Part shown: positions 1 to 8,042 of the stretch, piece after piece
How the letters are laid out: the number at the start of each line of letters is the position of its first letter
How positions within the stretch are numbered: the first letter of the stretch is position 1
Origin: an uncultured Flavobacterium sp.
GTDB lineage: Bacteria > Bacteroidota > Bacteroidia > Flavobacteriales > Flavobacteriaceae
Assembly (NCBI RefSeq): GCF_946220915.1
Contig: NZ_CAMIHH010000002.1
Span: forward strand, 23,811-87,810
Reading direction: 5' to 3'
DNA: 64,000 bases
Made by a program: the position numbers and the translations under genes
Notes under the pieces: generated by a model
Database searches by the model: none
What the model saw: only the letters and a program-made list of their open reading frames with translations
What the model was told of the DNA's origin: nothing

Positions 1-194
1 CGCGTCCCTGCCAGGCCGGTGTCATTGGGCAGGCGTTTGCGCAACTCCCGGGCTGTCCCGTCTTTATGCGGCCAGGCCGGGGCCATGCAGGTATAGCCTT
101 TGCTTTCAAACCATTCTATCCAGGGCTTCCAGATATGGTGGCTTATAAAAGCGCCGGTTATAAAAATAATTGTATTGTTGGTAATAGGATTCAT
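1..194 (-). CDS. alpha/beta hydrolase, N-terminal part, cut by the window edge
   Basis: An open frame starts at ATG 194 on the minus strand and runs off the left edge without a stop (64 codons seen). The product begins MNPITNNTIIFITGAF, followed by SHHIWKPWIEWF, a GY turn and APAWP. This matches the opening beta strand, oxyanion-loop region and first helix of alpha/beta hydrolases of the type with an HGxxxxxxxW pattern, although here the usual HG is TG. The nucleophile elbow would lie outside the window, so catalytic competence cannot be judged. It lies 32 bases downstream of the acetyltransferase gene and may be co-transcribed with it. Confidence 0.7.
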   Translation of the reverse strand, partial: MNPITNNTIIFITGAFISHHIWKPWIEWFESKGYTCMAPAWPHKDGTARELRKRLPNDTGLAGT

Positions 195-226
195 TCGGGG
201 TTTTCTTTTTCATGGCAACGGGTTCA

Positions 227-502
227 TTACGCAAGCACGTCGCGTATCTCTTCTTTCTTCTCGAACATTTTTTTTGCAAAGGGGCACAGCGGGATGATCT
301 TAATGTTCTTTTCGCGGGCAAATGCCACAGCCTTTTCCAACAGCTTCATGCCAACTCCTTTAAATTCAGGATTCCCTACTGTGTGTTCTATGATGAATTT
401 ATCTTCGCCTGCCCATACGTAGGTCATAAGCCCGGCTTCTGCATCGCCCTCTACAGCCATGAACTGGCCTTTCTTTCCGTCGTCGGTATGTTGTATTTCC
501 AT
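227..502 (-). CDS. small GNAT-family N-acetyltransferase (YjdJ/GCN5-like)
   Basis: The 91-residue product has the compact GNAT core seen in YjdJ-type proteins: a beta hairpin with EAGLMTYVW, the strand FIIEHTVGNPEF, then the acetyl-CoA pyrophosphate loop as GVGMKLLEKAV, and a last segment with IPLCPFAKKMF. These short proteins are predicted acetyltransferases; their substrates are unknown. The start is the ATG at 502, just before the stop of the pirin gene (8-base gap), so the pair is probably one transcript. Length and motif order are normal for the family. Nothing in the sequence points to a specific substrate. Confidence 0.85.
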   Translation of the reverse strand: MEIQHTDDGKKGQFMAVEGDAEAGLMTYVWAGEDKFIIEHTVGNPEFKGVGMKLLEKAVAFAREKNIKIIPLCPFAKKMFEKKEEIRDVLA

Positions 503-510
503 GTGTAATT

Positions 511-1407
511 TTATTTTTTAATGTTGAAGCCGCCGGTTTGTTCCGGCAACGGTACAAATGTTGTTTCGCCCGGTACTTTCGGGAATTCCTGTTTCATCCA
601 GCGTTGTTTGGCATCTTCGATCAGTTCGGGCGATGAGGCCACAAAGTTCCAGTAAATGTGCCTTGGCTCGGGAAACGGCTCTCCGCCGAATATATATACG
701 GTAGAATTTTCATTCAGGATGAACTCACACAATGATGCATCTTTGGCCACAAGTAATTGCTTGGGTAAAAAGGTGTTTCCTTCAGCTTCTATGCTCCCGT
801 TCAGTATATATAGTGCGCTTTCGCCAAAAAGGCTGTGCCCGATGGACAACTTTTGCCGGTGTGTGCTTTTCAGTTCCAGGAAGTATAGCGGACTGTATAC
901 CGGCACGGGTGATTTTTTACCGAATGCCTCGCCTGCGATCAGCCTGGCGGCAACACCTTCAATGTCCCATCCGGGCAGCTGGTTTTCGGATATGTGTGCA
1001 AACGAGGGTTCCATCTGTTCCAGGTGCTTTGGCAATGCGACCCATATTTGTAAGCCATGCAGGTTTTTATCAGAGTGGCGCAGGTAGTCGGGTGTACGTT
1101 CAGAATGCGTAATGCCCTTTCCTGCCGTCATCCAGTTTACCTGCCCGGGAGTGATTTCAATTTCGGTGCCCAGGCTGTCGCGGTGCATGATGCTCCCTTC
1201 AAAAAGGTAAGTAAGCGTAGAAAGGCCTATGTGTGGGTGCGGGCCCACATCCATATTTTCGTTATCATGCAGCGCCACGGGGCCCATGTGGTCGATAAAG
1301 GCAAACGGGCCTACCGTCCTTTTTTCGCGAAAGGGGAGCAGCCTCCCTACCAGGAAATTGCCAATATCACTCGGGCGTTCTTCTATGATCAGGTTTATGT
1401 TCGACAT
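511..1407 (-). CDS. pirin family protein (cupin, quercetinase-like)
   Basis: The 298-residue product is a two-domain cupin of the pirin family. The N-terminal cupin (about residues 15-120) carries the full metal-binding set: His57 and His59 in GPHPHIGL, His101 and Glu103 in GITHSE, matching the iron ligands known from pirins. The C-terminal cupin follows from about residue 160 and ends in EPFPEPRHIYWNFVASS. Bacterial pirins are iron-dependent, and some open the ring of quercetin with oxygen; others act as redox regulators. The neighbouring esterase and ring-cleaving dioxygenase genes on the same strand suggest a role in handling quinones or aromatic electrophiles. That pathway assignment is inference. 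Confidence 0.9.
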   Translation of the reverse strand: MSNINLIIEERPSDIGNFLVGRLLPFREKRTVGPFAFIDHMGPVALHDNENMDVGPHPHIGLSTLTYLFEGSIMHRDSLGTEIEITPGQVNWMTAGKGITHSERTPDYLRHSDKNLHGLQIWVALPKHLEQMEPSFAHISENQLPGWDIEGVAARLIAGEAFGKKSPVPVYSPLYFLELKSTHRQKLSIGHSLFGESALYILNGSIEAEGNTFLPKQLLVAKDASLCEFILNENSTVYIFGGEPFPEPRHIYWNFVASSPELIEDAKQRWMKQEFPKVPGETTFVPLPEQTGGFNIKK

Positions 1408-1464
1408 CGGGAGATGTTTTTTATAGTTGTAAGATACTAAATTTACGGTAACATTAAGGTTTCT

Positions 1465-2091
1465 TTAGCGGAAATTTTCTGACAGCCATTTTTTTGATAA
1501 TACAATATCGGCCTGTGTGAGGTTGTGCCCGGTAGGTAATTCGTGAAATTCTACATCCAATCCCCTGGCTTTTAATATTTCAATATATGTTGCGGTATTG
1601 GCCCGATTTACCGTAGGGTCCAGCTGCCCACTGCTAAAAAATACTTTAGTGTTATGATTATGGTTCCCGCCCTCAATCGCCTTAAAGGGCTGCATGGGCC
1701 TGTAGAGTATTGCCCCCGCAAGAAAATCCGGATATTTTACCAGCGCGGCACCGGCAATGTTGGCACCGTTAGAGTAGCCCAGCGCAATAATTTTTGAAGG
1801 GTCAAAGCCTTCTTTTTCCGACAGGCCTTTTACAAAAGAAACCATTTCATCGGTACGGAAATGCAGGTCGGCTTCATCGAATATGCCCATGCCTAGCCTT
1901 TTGAAAAACCGGGGCATGCCGTTCTCTGAAACATTGCCGCGCAGGCTTAAGATATTATGTCCATCCCCAAAGTTTTGCGCCAGGGGAACGAGGCCGGTTT
2001 CGTCGCCGCCCGTGCCGTGCAGCAGGAGCAGCGTATAGGCATCAGGATTGCCTGATGGCTTGTAGATGTATTGTAAAGGTTGAAAGTTCAT
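1465..2091 (-). CDS. MhqD-like carboxylesterase/phospholipase (alpha/beta hydrolase)
   Basis: The 208-residue product is a short esterase of the phospholipase/carboxylesterase family. The oxyanion region is LLLHGTGGDE, the nucleophile is Ser107 in GYSNG, the acid is Asp158 in SGQLDPTV, and the base is His189 in PTGHNL. No signal peptide is seen, so it should act in the cytoplasm. In Bacillus a related hydrolase (MhqD) is induced by methyl-hydroquinone together with the ring-cleaving dioxygenase MhqO. Here the MhqO-like gene lies directly upstream (116-base gap), so joint action on quinone adducts is a reasonable inference. The substrate is not shown by sequence. Confidence 0.88.
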   Translation of the reverse strand: MNFQPLQYIYKPSGNPDAYTLLLLHGTGGDETGLVPLAQNFGDGHNILSLRGNVSENGMPRFFKRLGMGIFDEADLHFRTDEMVSFVKGLSEKEGFDPSKIIALGYSNGANIAGAALVKYPDFLAGAILYRPMQPFKAIEGGNHNHNTKVFFSSGQLDPTVNRANTATYIEILKARGLDVEFHELPTGHNLTQADIVLSKKWLSENFR

Positions 2092-2207
2092 TTTTTTTAA
2101 GGTTTTAAAGTTAGAGCAGGCTCAATCATGCCAATTAATCCTCACACCGGCCTCCTCCTTAGAGAGGGTAACGTTGCCCAATACTCTTGCCGGGCTGAGG
2201 CAGGGTG

Positions 2208-3143
2208 TTAATTGATTGGAACTAAGTGCGACTCAATGTCTTCCCTCCGCGATTCATACTGCGCAGGCAGCTTCAGGCCTTTGCCAAGGTTTTCAAGCGT
2301 TTCGTCGACCATGAATCCGGGATTGTCGGTCGCTATTTCAAAAAGAACGCCGCCTGGCTCCCTGAAATATAGGCTGTGAAAATAATTGCGGTCTATCTGT
2401 GGGGTAATGCTCAGCCCTGCTGCGGCTACTTTTTCCCGGAAATGCATCAGCGCTTCTTCGTTTGCCACCCTGAAAGCGACGTGGTGTACGGTACCATTGG
2501 CTACATGGCCTCGTTTTTCATCTTTCAGTTCTACAATATCCACTATGGCGGCATGTTCTATTGCACTGGTTATAAAGCGGTGGCGTGTAACCTCGCTGGC
2601 AACGAGGCGGTAACCGAAAATGCCGGTCAGTATCCCTGCAGTACCGGCCATGCTGTTAAGGGTAAGGGTAATGTGGTGGAAACCGCGCAAAGCTGCGTCG
2701 GCGCCAACTTCATCTGTAGTCCAGGGATTGCGGCTGTCGGTTTCCACTTCGGTCAGTTCCAGTTTCAGACCGTCCGGATCGATAAAGGTCAGGTAGCGCT
2801 CGCCAAATTTTTCAGCAGGCTTGTTAAAGATTACATTATGCTTTTCAAACCTGTCCATCCAAAACCCCAGGCTGCCTTTGGGGACAGAGTAACCAATTTC
2901 GGTTGCCATTCCTGCCCCGCGCCTTCCCTGCGGTATGCCCTCCCCCCATGGGAAAAAGGTAAGTATAGTGCCGGCGCTGCCCACCTCGTCGCCAAAGTAA
3001 AAGTGGTATGTACCCGGATCATCAAAGTTCACGGTTTTTTTGATGAATCGCAGCCCCAGGATTTTAGAGTAGAAATTAAAGTTCTTTTGCGGGTCGCCTG
3101 CAATGGCTGTAATGTGGTGCAGCCCTAAAATTGTATTTTCCAT
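2208..3143 (-). CDS. MhqO-like ring-cleaving dioxygenase (VOC superfamily)
   Basis: The 311-residue product has two vicinal-oxygen-chelate modules. The first begins GLHHITAIAGD, the second GFHHITLTLNS at about residue 154; TVHHVAFRV and LYFREPGGVLFEIATD supply the remaining expected His and Glu metal ligands. The family (MhqO/LinE-like, often misnamed glyoxalase) opens hydroquinone-type rings using Fe(II). It is the promoter-proximal member of a minus-strand group with the MhqD-like esterase and pirin. The 5' side (3144-3343) is shared with the divergent small lipoprotein gene. No MarR-type MhqR regulator is present in the window. Confidence 0.9.
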   Translation of the reverse strand: MENTILGLHHITAIAGDPQKNFNFYSKILGLRFIKKTVNFDDPGTYHFYFGDEVGSAGTILTFFPWGEGIPQGRRGAGMATEIGYSVPKGSLGFWMDRFEKHNVIFNKPAEKFGERYLTFIDPDGLKLELTEVETDSRNPWTTDEVGADAALRGFHHITLTLNSMAGTAGILTGIFGYRLVASEVTRHRFITSAIEHAAIVDIVELKDEKRGHVANGTVHHVAFRVANEEALMHFREKVAAAGLSITPQIDRNYFHSLYFREPGGVLFEIATDNPGFMVDETLENLGKGLKLPAQYESRREDIESHLVPIN

Positions 3144-3343
3144 GATGTTTTGGTTTTAAAATTTGATAGTGTAAAATTACTCAGCCCATACTCCCAAAAC
3201 ATTGAACTGGGACAAGAACGCAGCGCAGGGAAAGCAGCATTGCTGAAAATTTTAAGAAATTTCAAACATAACTTTACTATTTCTTTGGGAGAGCTGCAAT
3301 GGGCAAAGGCTTAATTTTGAACATTATAAAAATACCACCTGCC

Positions 3344-3553
3344 ATGAAATCAACAAATACACTATTCATTTTTGCCGCCGCCGCTTCAATGGCGCTTGCA
3401 TCATGCAAAGAAAAAACGGAAGAAACCACGACCACAACCACTGAAACCGATATGACTACCGAAACAACGGATACGACCGGTGCCATGGACAGGGATATGG
3501 ATACTTCAGATTCTACAGCTACTGTAAACCCTGATACGATAATGGGGCCATAA
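3344..3553 (+). CDS. small Thr/Asp-rich lipoprotein
   Basis: A 69-residue product. The start at 3344 was chosen over an upstream in-frame ATG at 3299 because it gives a clean lipoprotein signal peptide: MKSTNTLF, a hydrophobic run, then lipobox ALASC with Cys near residue 20. The mature part is very acidic and rich in Thr, Glu and Asp, with TTTTTTE and DTTGAMDRDMD stretches, and no fold is recognisable. Such low-complexity lipoproteins are frequent and poorly characterised in Flavobacteria. It is followed after 18 bases by a second small lipoprotein of the same style. A localisation in the cell envelope is supported; function is unknown. Confidence 0.75.
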   Translation: MKSTNTLFIFAAAASMALASCKEKTEETTTTTTETDMTTETTDTTGAMDRDMDTSDSTATVNPDTIMGP

Positions 3554-3571
3554 TCCCGAAAAAATAAAAAT

Positions 3572-3823
3572 ATGAAAAAGACAATTTTAAAAAGCGCTTT
3601 GTACAGTTCGTTGCTGATTGCTGCGCTTACTTTCTCTTCCTGCAAAAAAGAGGGGGAAGCCGATGCTGATGCGACTACTGCTACCGACACTACTGAAATA
3701 ATGCCAGAATCGGAAGCGCCAAATAATCCGGTAATGGATACCGTTGTAGAAAAAGACGGCGATACAATTGTAAGGACCGGTGGCGGTAAGAACGATAACC
3801 CATCGGGGGAGCAGGTTCCATAA
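3572..3823 (+). CDS. second small acidic lipoprotein
   Basis: An 83-residue product with a lipoprotein signal (MKKTILKSALYSS, then LTFSSC with Cys near residue 24). The mature chain is acidic and Thr/Asp-rich early (ADADATTATDTTE) and ends GGGKNDNPSGEQVP. It resembles the preceding lipoprotein in composition and layout, so the two may be diverged tandem duplicates, but identity outside the signal and low-complexity part is weak. A strong hairpin terminator follows at 3846-3877. Function is unknown. Confidence 0.78.
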   Translation: MKKTILKSALYSSLLIAALTFSSCKKEGEADADATTATDTTEIMPESEAPNNPVMDTVVEKDGDTIVRTGGGKNDNPSGEQVP

Positions 3824-3845
3824 ACATCTCTACCACATATATTTG

Positions 3846-3880
3846 AAAAGGCAGGCTTGTCATAAGGCCTGCCTTTTCTG
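3846..3880. terminator. bidirectional hairpin terminator
   Basis: A perfect 11-base stem, AAAAGGCAGGC (3846-3856) with GCCTGCCTTTT (3867-3877), encloses a 10-base loop. The A-run on one side and T-run on the other let it serve both the lipoprotein pair (plus) and the convergent small gene ending at 3889 (minus). Confidence 0.8.
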
Positions 3881-3888
3881 CTTTATAT

Positions 3889-4176
3889 TCAGAATGAGAA
3901 CTGCATCCTGTAGCGCTCATAAATTGCAGCCGATGGCCTGGGCCAGAAGAAGCTTTCTGTGGGAGCGGCAACAGTTTCTTCGGTAAATGTCGATAATGTG
4001 GGTACGCCGGTATCGTTCATAGTATCGGAATCTGGCAGAGGCATCATGCCGCCATTTTTAGCAGTATCACCTTTATTGCTGTTTTGTTCTATACTATTAA
4101 ATTCATGCTCCTTAACCACGTGCATTTTCCTTAACTGTACTATCCAGTCGTAGAATGCAAATTTTACTTTTTTCAT
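3889..4176 (-). CDS. small hypothetical protein
   Basis: A 95-residue product is read if ATG 4176 is used (MKKVKFAFYDWIVQLRKMHVV...); an open frame continues upstream to 4236 but that extension looks like untranslated leader. The protein starts with a basic-amphipathic segment, has a polar middle with KGDTAKNGGMMPLPDSD, and an aromatic C-terminal end, YERYRMQFSF. No signal peptide or known domain is seen. It is convergent with the lipoprotein pair and shares their terminator. It could be a real lineage-specific gene, but support rests only on open frame, start context and gene spacing. Confidence 0.5.
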   Translation of the reverse strand: MKKVKFAFYDWIVQLRKMHVVKEHEFNSIEQNSNKGDTAKNGGMMPLPDSDTMNDTGVPTLSTFTEETVAAPTESFFWPRPSAAIYERYRMQFSF

Positions 4177-4437
4177 TTTTTGATTGATTATCCCCTGACG
4201 TGCAGGAAGATTGATGATTGATGATGGTTGGTACAAGGATAACTCCCTGCCGGCTGATTACAGATAGGACGAGAGGAAAGGGAAAATGTTACGGAAGGAG
4301 ACCGGAATTTTATTTGGGTTTAAATGTAGCGGCACTATGCTTAGTTATTGTGAAAGGTAACACTGTCGCCTCTCTACAGTTTGAGGCCTATCAATGTCAA
4401 GCCCGGCCTTCGTTTGTCGTATTGGCATCGGCGGATG

Positions 4438-6036
4438 CTATATCGATTTTATTCCCATGATCTTTGACTCAAAAACTTCCTTATGCTCGGATTTGCTTTT
4501 GATGCGCGTTTTGTAGGAATAGATAGTGGTAACGGAAAGCTCAAGAAAGTCGGCAATCTGGCTGGAGTCCTGTATGCCCAGGCGGTAGAGGGCAAAAATG
4601 CGCATTTCGGTATTGAGGAGTTCGCCTTTTTTAACCGCACTGCGATGGTCTTCGGAAAAAAGGGAGTTAAAATCGTTTATGTAAGTAGGGAATAGCCTGA
4701 GGAAAATGGCATCGAACTGGTGGAACAGGTCGTCACGCTCCTTTTTCACGTCATAGCGTTTGAGCAGCGACAAAAGTTCGTCCGTTTTCTTTGAGATGAC
4801 TTTTTGGATGCTGCTTTTTTGCAGATGGTCGAGCTTATTGATAAGGTCGGAAGTTGCCTTAATGAAGTAGGTAATGTACTCTTCCTTAATGGTATTGGCC
4901 TCGCTAAGGCTCTTGTTCATTTCCTGTAACTGCGCGTAGGAAGCCGCCATGGCCTTGCGCGACGCATTGCGCTCCTTTAGCTGCCTGAAAATAATGATGA
5001 GGAAGAGTATGATAATGACCGCAAGCACCGTAAGCAATATTACGATCTTCTCGAGCATATCATTCTTCTCGTTTACCTTATTGAGCTGTGCCTTTTCGAT
5101 GATGGGCAGTATGGTGGATATCTCGATCTTCCGGTGGCGTGCATCATAAAATGTAGCATCGTCCATTGCCAGGTTGATGTAGTGGTTCGCCTTGTCCAGC
5201 TGTCCCATTTTAAAAAGCTCGTTGGCAAGGTTTCGCAATGCTACGGTTTCTTTGGTAGCGTTTTTAACATCGGCAATGGCAGCCATGGTAAGGTATTGAA
5301 TGGCTTTTTTGGTATCGCCCCGCTCCGAATAAATGTATCCCAGCGAAGATGTGGCAATACCATAATACTCTGCCGGAAGGTCAAATTTTTCCAGCCAGTG
5401 CGTAAAGGATATTTCAGCGTTTTTCCAGTCCTGCTGCTTCATCTGCATGAGGCTTTGGTTAGCCCAGTACTCATTGGTATTGGGCTGTGCAATTGCCAGC
5501 GCCTTTTCAAGGTAGGCAGTGCCTTCCTGAATGTATGTAATGTTGTACCGCTTGTCATGGTTATAATCGGCCAGGTCATAATAGGCGCGTGCCTTGATGG
5601 AAAGGTAATCGTACCGGCTCTTTATGTCCAGCGCATCCTCGTCAACTACGTTAAGTGTATCAATGGCTTCTTTAAACAGGCCCGAAGACAGCAGCACAAA
5701 ACCTTCCTTTATGCGTGTGCGGTCCAGCACCTGCCGGTCTTTGAGCATCAGTGCGGCCGATTTTGCCTCTTCCAGGTAGTAATAGGCAGAATCATATTTG
5801 AACGATTTATACTCATCGAACAGCGAGACATAATTTTCATATAATCCCTTATTGTCCTTGCTTAGCGTGTACTTCCTGATATTCTTTTTAAGGGCATTGA
5901 TGCGGGTATATTTTTGCTTTACATAGGTTTCCTTGTTTGCCAGCGCTTTGTCCAGGTCTTGGAGCAGCGGAGTGGTAGCCTGTGCGCTCAGTAAGGCAGG
6001 AAAAATAATAATCAGCATGGCAAAAAGTAAACGCAT
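4438..6036 (-). CDS. SusR-like membrane regulator (TPR-like sensor, TM helix, C-terminal HTH; DUF6377 type)
   Basis: The 532-residue product starts at ATG 6036 (an upstream in-frame TTG at 6060 was rejected). It has a signal peptide ([19 protein letters not shown]), a long helical repeat region with TPR character (for example [15 protein letters not shown] and [12 protein letters not shown]) facing the periplasm, one membrane helix near residue 335 ([17 protein letters not shown]), a coiled linker, and a C-terminal helix-turn-helix with [19 protein letters not shown]. This is the layout and size of Bacteroides SusR (about 537 residues), which senses oligosaccharide and turns on the sus genes. 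It stands divergent to the SusC/SusD locus, so it probably controls it. The inducer is not known. Confidence 0.85.
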   Translation of the reverse strand: MRLLFAMLIIIFPALLSAQATTPLLQDLDKALANKETYVKQKYTRINALKKNIRKYTLSKDNKGLYENYVSLFDEYKSFKYDSAYYYLEEAKSAALMLKDRQVLDRTRIKEGFVLLSSGLFKEAIDTLNVVDEDALDIKSRYDYLSIKARAYYDLADYNHDKRYNITYIQEGTAYLEKALAIAQPNTNEYWANQSLMQMKQQDWKNAEISFTHWLEKFDLPAEYYGIATSSLGYIYSERGDTKKAIQYLTMAAIADVKNATKETVALRNLANELFKMGQLDKANHYINLAMDDATFYDARHRKIEISTILPIIEKAQLNKVNEKNDMLEKIVILLTVLAVIIILFLIIIFRQLKERNASRKAMAASYAQLQEMNKSLSEANTIKEEYITYFIKATSDLINKLDHLQKSSIQKVISKKTDELLSLLKRYDVKKERDDLFHQFDAIFLRLFPTYINDFNSLFSEDHRSAVKKGELLNTEMRIFALYRLGIQDSSQIADFLELSVTTIYSYKTRIKSKSEHKEVFESKIMGIKSI

Positions 6037-6405
6037 TGGGTGTATGTTGTTGTGAGTCAAGTATATGGTTGTTATGCTGAGTAATGTTTTGTGAGGTTAA
6101 ATATAGTGTAAAATTTCACTATCCCCCAAATATGCCGTGAAAACTAAAGAATCCTGAATTTTTTTCTTATAAAATTCAAGATTATTCATTAGTGCTTAAA
6201 ATATGAGATGATTTTTCAACTGTATGACCACTTGATTTTTTAAATGGTATAAAAAATATATTTACCTAAAAATCAGATATATATTGATAATTATAACGTT
6301 GTAGCATCTTGATTTTTCATTTATTTTTTCATTTAGTTTTTTTTAACATTTAGTTTCGCTTTAAAGTTTCACGAAAACGATTTATCAAACTTAACTAACA
6401 AATTT
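6037..6405. promoter_or_regulatory. AT-rich divergent control region of the utilisation locus
   Basis: These 369 bases separate the SusR-like gene from the first gene of the locus and contain no credible open frame. The region is very AT-rich. A plausible plus-strand promoter is TTG at 6232-6234 and TATATTTA at 6257-6264 (one mismatch to the Bacteroidetes -7 box TAnnTTTG, 22-base spacer). This would leave a leader of over 100 bases. The operator of the SusR-like protein should lie here, but no clear palindrome was picked out by eye. Confidence 0.4.
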
Positions 6406-6930
6406 ATGAGACGCAAAATTACGTATGGTTTAGCAGCCATTTTGTGCTCGCTGGCACTGACGGGGTGCGATGAGCAGGACGACGGCAGCAGCGTAGACCC
6501 GATTACTGTTTATGAAAAAATAAATGGTGACTGGGGACTGATGAACCTTAAGATGGTAGATGAATTTGCAAAAGCAAACAACATCCAGCCCAATGAGCAA
6601 AACCTGAGCACGCTGTTTAATTATGAAAATTTTCAGATCAACTTTAGTGTTGGCGAGAATAATGAACCCACAACGTACCAGGTAACAGGCGAGGTTCCGC
6701 CGTTGTTTAGCCCAGGCGGGTATTGGGAACTAAGTTCTGCCTTTCAGCCTACCAATAGCGGGGGCATGCGCATATTCCTTTACAGCGATGCTGCCAGGAC
6801 ACAAAAAACAGATGAGCTCAGGCTAACTTCTGTACCGGGCAGCAACGGGGAAATGGAACTACAACTGGTAAGGACGGCCGACGGAACACCTTTTGTATCG
6901 TATGTATTCAGGTTAAATTCTTTAAACTAA
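6406..6930 (+). CDS. lipocalin-like lipoprotein (DUF5004-type) at the head of the utilisation locus
   Basis: The 174-residue product has a lipoprotein signal (LAAILCSLALTGC, Cys near residue 21) followed by an acidic stretch DEQDDGSS that fits surface export in Bacteroidetes. The mature part begins ITVYEKINGDWGL and runs through alternating beta strands, a pattern like the DUF5004/lipocalin-like lipoproteins often found in flavobacterial utilisation loci. It precedes a second beta protein by 6 bases, so they are one transcript. A glycan-binding or SusE-like accessory role is inferred from position, not shown by sequence. Confidence 0.65.
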   Translation: MRRKITYGLAAILCSLALTGCDEQDDGSSVDPITVYEKINGDWGLMNLKMVDEFAKANNIQPNEQNLSTLFNYENFQINFSVGENNEPTTYQVTGEVPPLFSPGGYWELSSAFQPTNSGGMRIFLYSDAARTQKTDELRLTSVPGSNGEMELQLVRTADGTPFVSYVFRLNSLN

Positions 6931-6936
6931 AAGCAC

Positions 6937-8016
6937 ATGAAAAAAATTCTACCTATACTTTTTTTCGCACTCATGCTGGCTCCTTCTGTACTGAAGGCCC
7001 AATCGGCAGCAGGTACGATAAACAAGATGTGGTCGTACCCTGTAGTGTATAAGTACGATGAGCAGGTTACCTGGTATTTTGACCTTTCTACCACCACATT
7101 TGCGCCAAACCAGGATGTTTACCTTTGGATATGGTCGCCATCAGAGCCGGATGCAGGCAATTTCAACGACTCTTCTGATTTTGCCAAGCTTACTTATGTA
7201 GATAACATGACGTGGAGCTTTACGCTTACGCCAACGGTTTATTTTTCTAAAACCCCGGCAGAGATTGCGGCAAGCGCTGGATTCTGGTTTCGCCTTAAAG
7301 ACGATGCGGGCACCATGCAGAGCGAAGTAGGCAATATGCCTTACACTGATTTTTCTACATTTTACACAGCCAACCAGATCATCCGTTCCTATCCTGAAGA
7401 ACCTACACTCGAAGGGGGCGTGAGCATACTGTTTAACGCTAACCTTGTACCCGGGTTTGAGGATGCAGCAAGCATCCATTTTCACAGCGGGCTCAATAAC
7501 TGGGCGCTGCCGCAGGAGTACCAGGCCTGGCTGCCTGAAATTGTTGAAAAAACAAAGCTGAAAAACCTGGGCAATGGCTTTTGGAAAATGGACCTTACGC
7601 CAAAAACGTATTACAATGCCCCCGACGGTTTTGTTATGGAAAACATTACGTTTCTTTTTGTTAAGGGCGAGTGGGCAGGCACATCTCCCGACCAGATCAT
7701 TTATGCGGCCGAATATGTAGCGCCGCCGCCGCCGGACTTCCGCTTTTTCCCGATGCAGATCACCAAAAGGGACTTCCTGGGAATTATCCGTAAGAATAAC
7801 GAAGTAGGCGTAAACAAGTTACTGTATACCGTAACAGGTGGTGCAACCACAATTTCAGGAGAGATTGTTGGCAGCATGACAGAAATTAAAGGGTTTATAA
7901 ACCTTGTTTCAGCATTCCAGAATGAACAAAACCTCACGGAGATACACGTACTGGTAAAGGATAACCTGGATCACACCATTTCGGACACCACCATTCCGCT
8001 GAAAACGGCTGACTAA
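6937..8016 (+). CDS. secreted beta-rich protein of the utilisation locus (SusE-position)
   Basis: The 359-residue product has a type I signal peptide (MKKILPILFFALMLAPSVLKAQ) and no lipobox. Two similar beta modules are visible: one around VTWYFDLSTTTF...VYLWIWSPSEPD, the other around VSILFNANLVPGF...IHFHSGLNNWALP, each rich in Trp and aromatic residues as in carbohydrate-binding beta sandwiches. A proline-rich linker AAPPPPDFR-like (VAPPPPDFRFF) separates the C-terminal 100 residues. It sits where SusE/SusF-type binding proteins occur but is not a clear member of those families. A role in binding the locus substrate is inference. Confidence 0.6.
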   Translation: MKKILPILFFALMLAPSVLKAQSAAGTINKMWSYPVVYKYDEQVTWYFDLSTTTFAPNQDVYLWIWSPSEPDAGNFNDSSDFAKLTYVDNMTWSFTLTPTVYFSKTPAEIAASAGFWFRLKDDAGTMQSEVGNMPYTDFSTFYTANQIIRSYPEEPTLEGGVSILFNANLVPGFEDAASIHFHSGLNNWALPQEYQAWLPEIVEKTKLKNLGNGFWKMDLTPKTYYNAPDGFVMENITFLFVKGEWAGTSPDQIIYAAEYVAPPPPDFRFFPMQITKRDFLGIIRKNNEVGVNKLLYTVTGGATTISGEIVGSMTEIKGFINLVSAFQNEQNLTEIHVLVKDNLDHTISDTTIPLKTAD

Positions 8017-8042
8017 ATAACCATCAATAAAAACCAAATCTG

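Noticed and set aside
2110..2210. Possible degenerate palindromic repeat between esterase and dioxygenase (CCTCCTCCTTAGAGAGGG, with CCAATTAAT and ATTGATTGG at the ends)
   Set aside because: Arms match poorly and the right end is the coding end of the dioxygenase gene; not enough to call.
2376..3128. Plus-strand open frame of 250 codons opposite the ring-cleaving dioxygenase
   Set aside because: The minus-strand product has strong family motifs; this frame has none.
3277..3690. Minus-strand frame rich in Ser/Val opposite the small lipoproteins
   Set aside because: Its low complexity is just the complement of the Thr/Asp codons in the lipoprotein genes.
4218..4460. Small plus-strand open frame beside the SusR-like gene
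   Set aside because: Overlaps the end of the regulator and shows no signal peptide or coherent composition.
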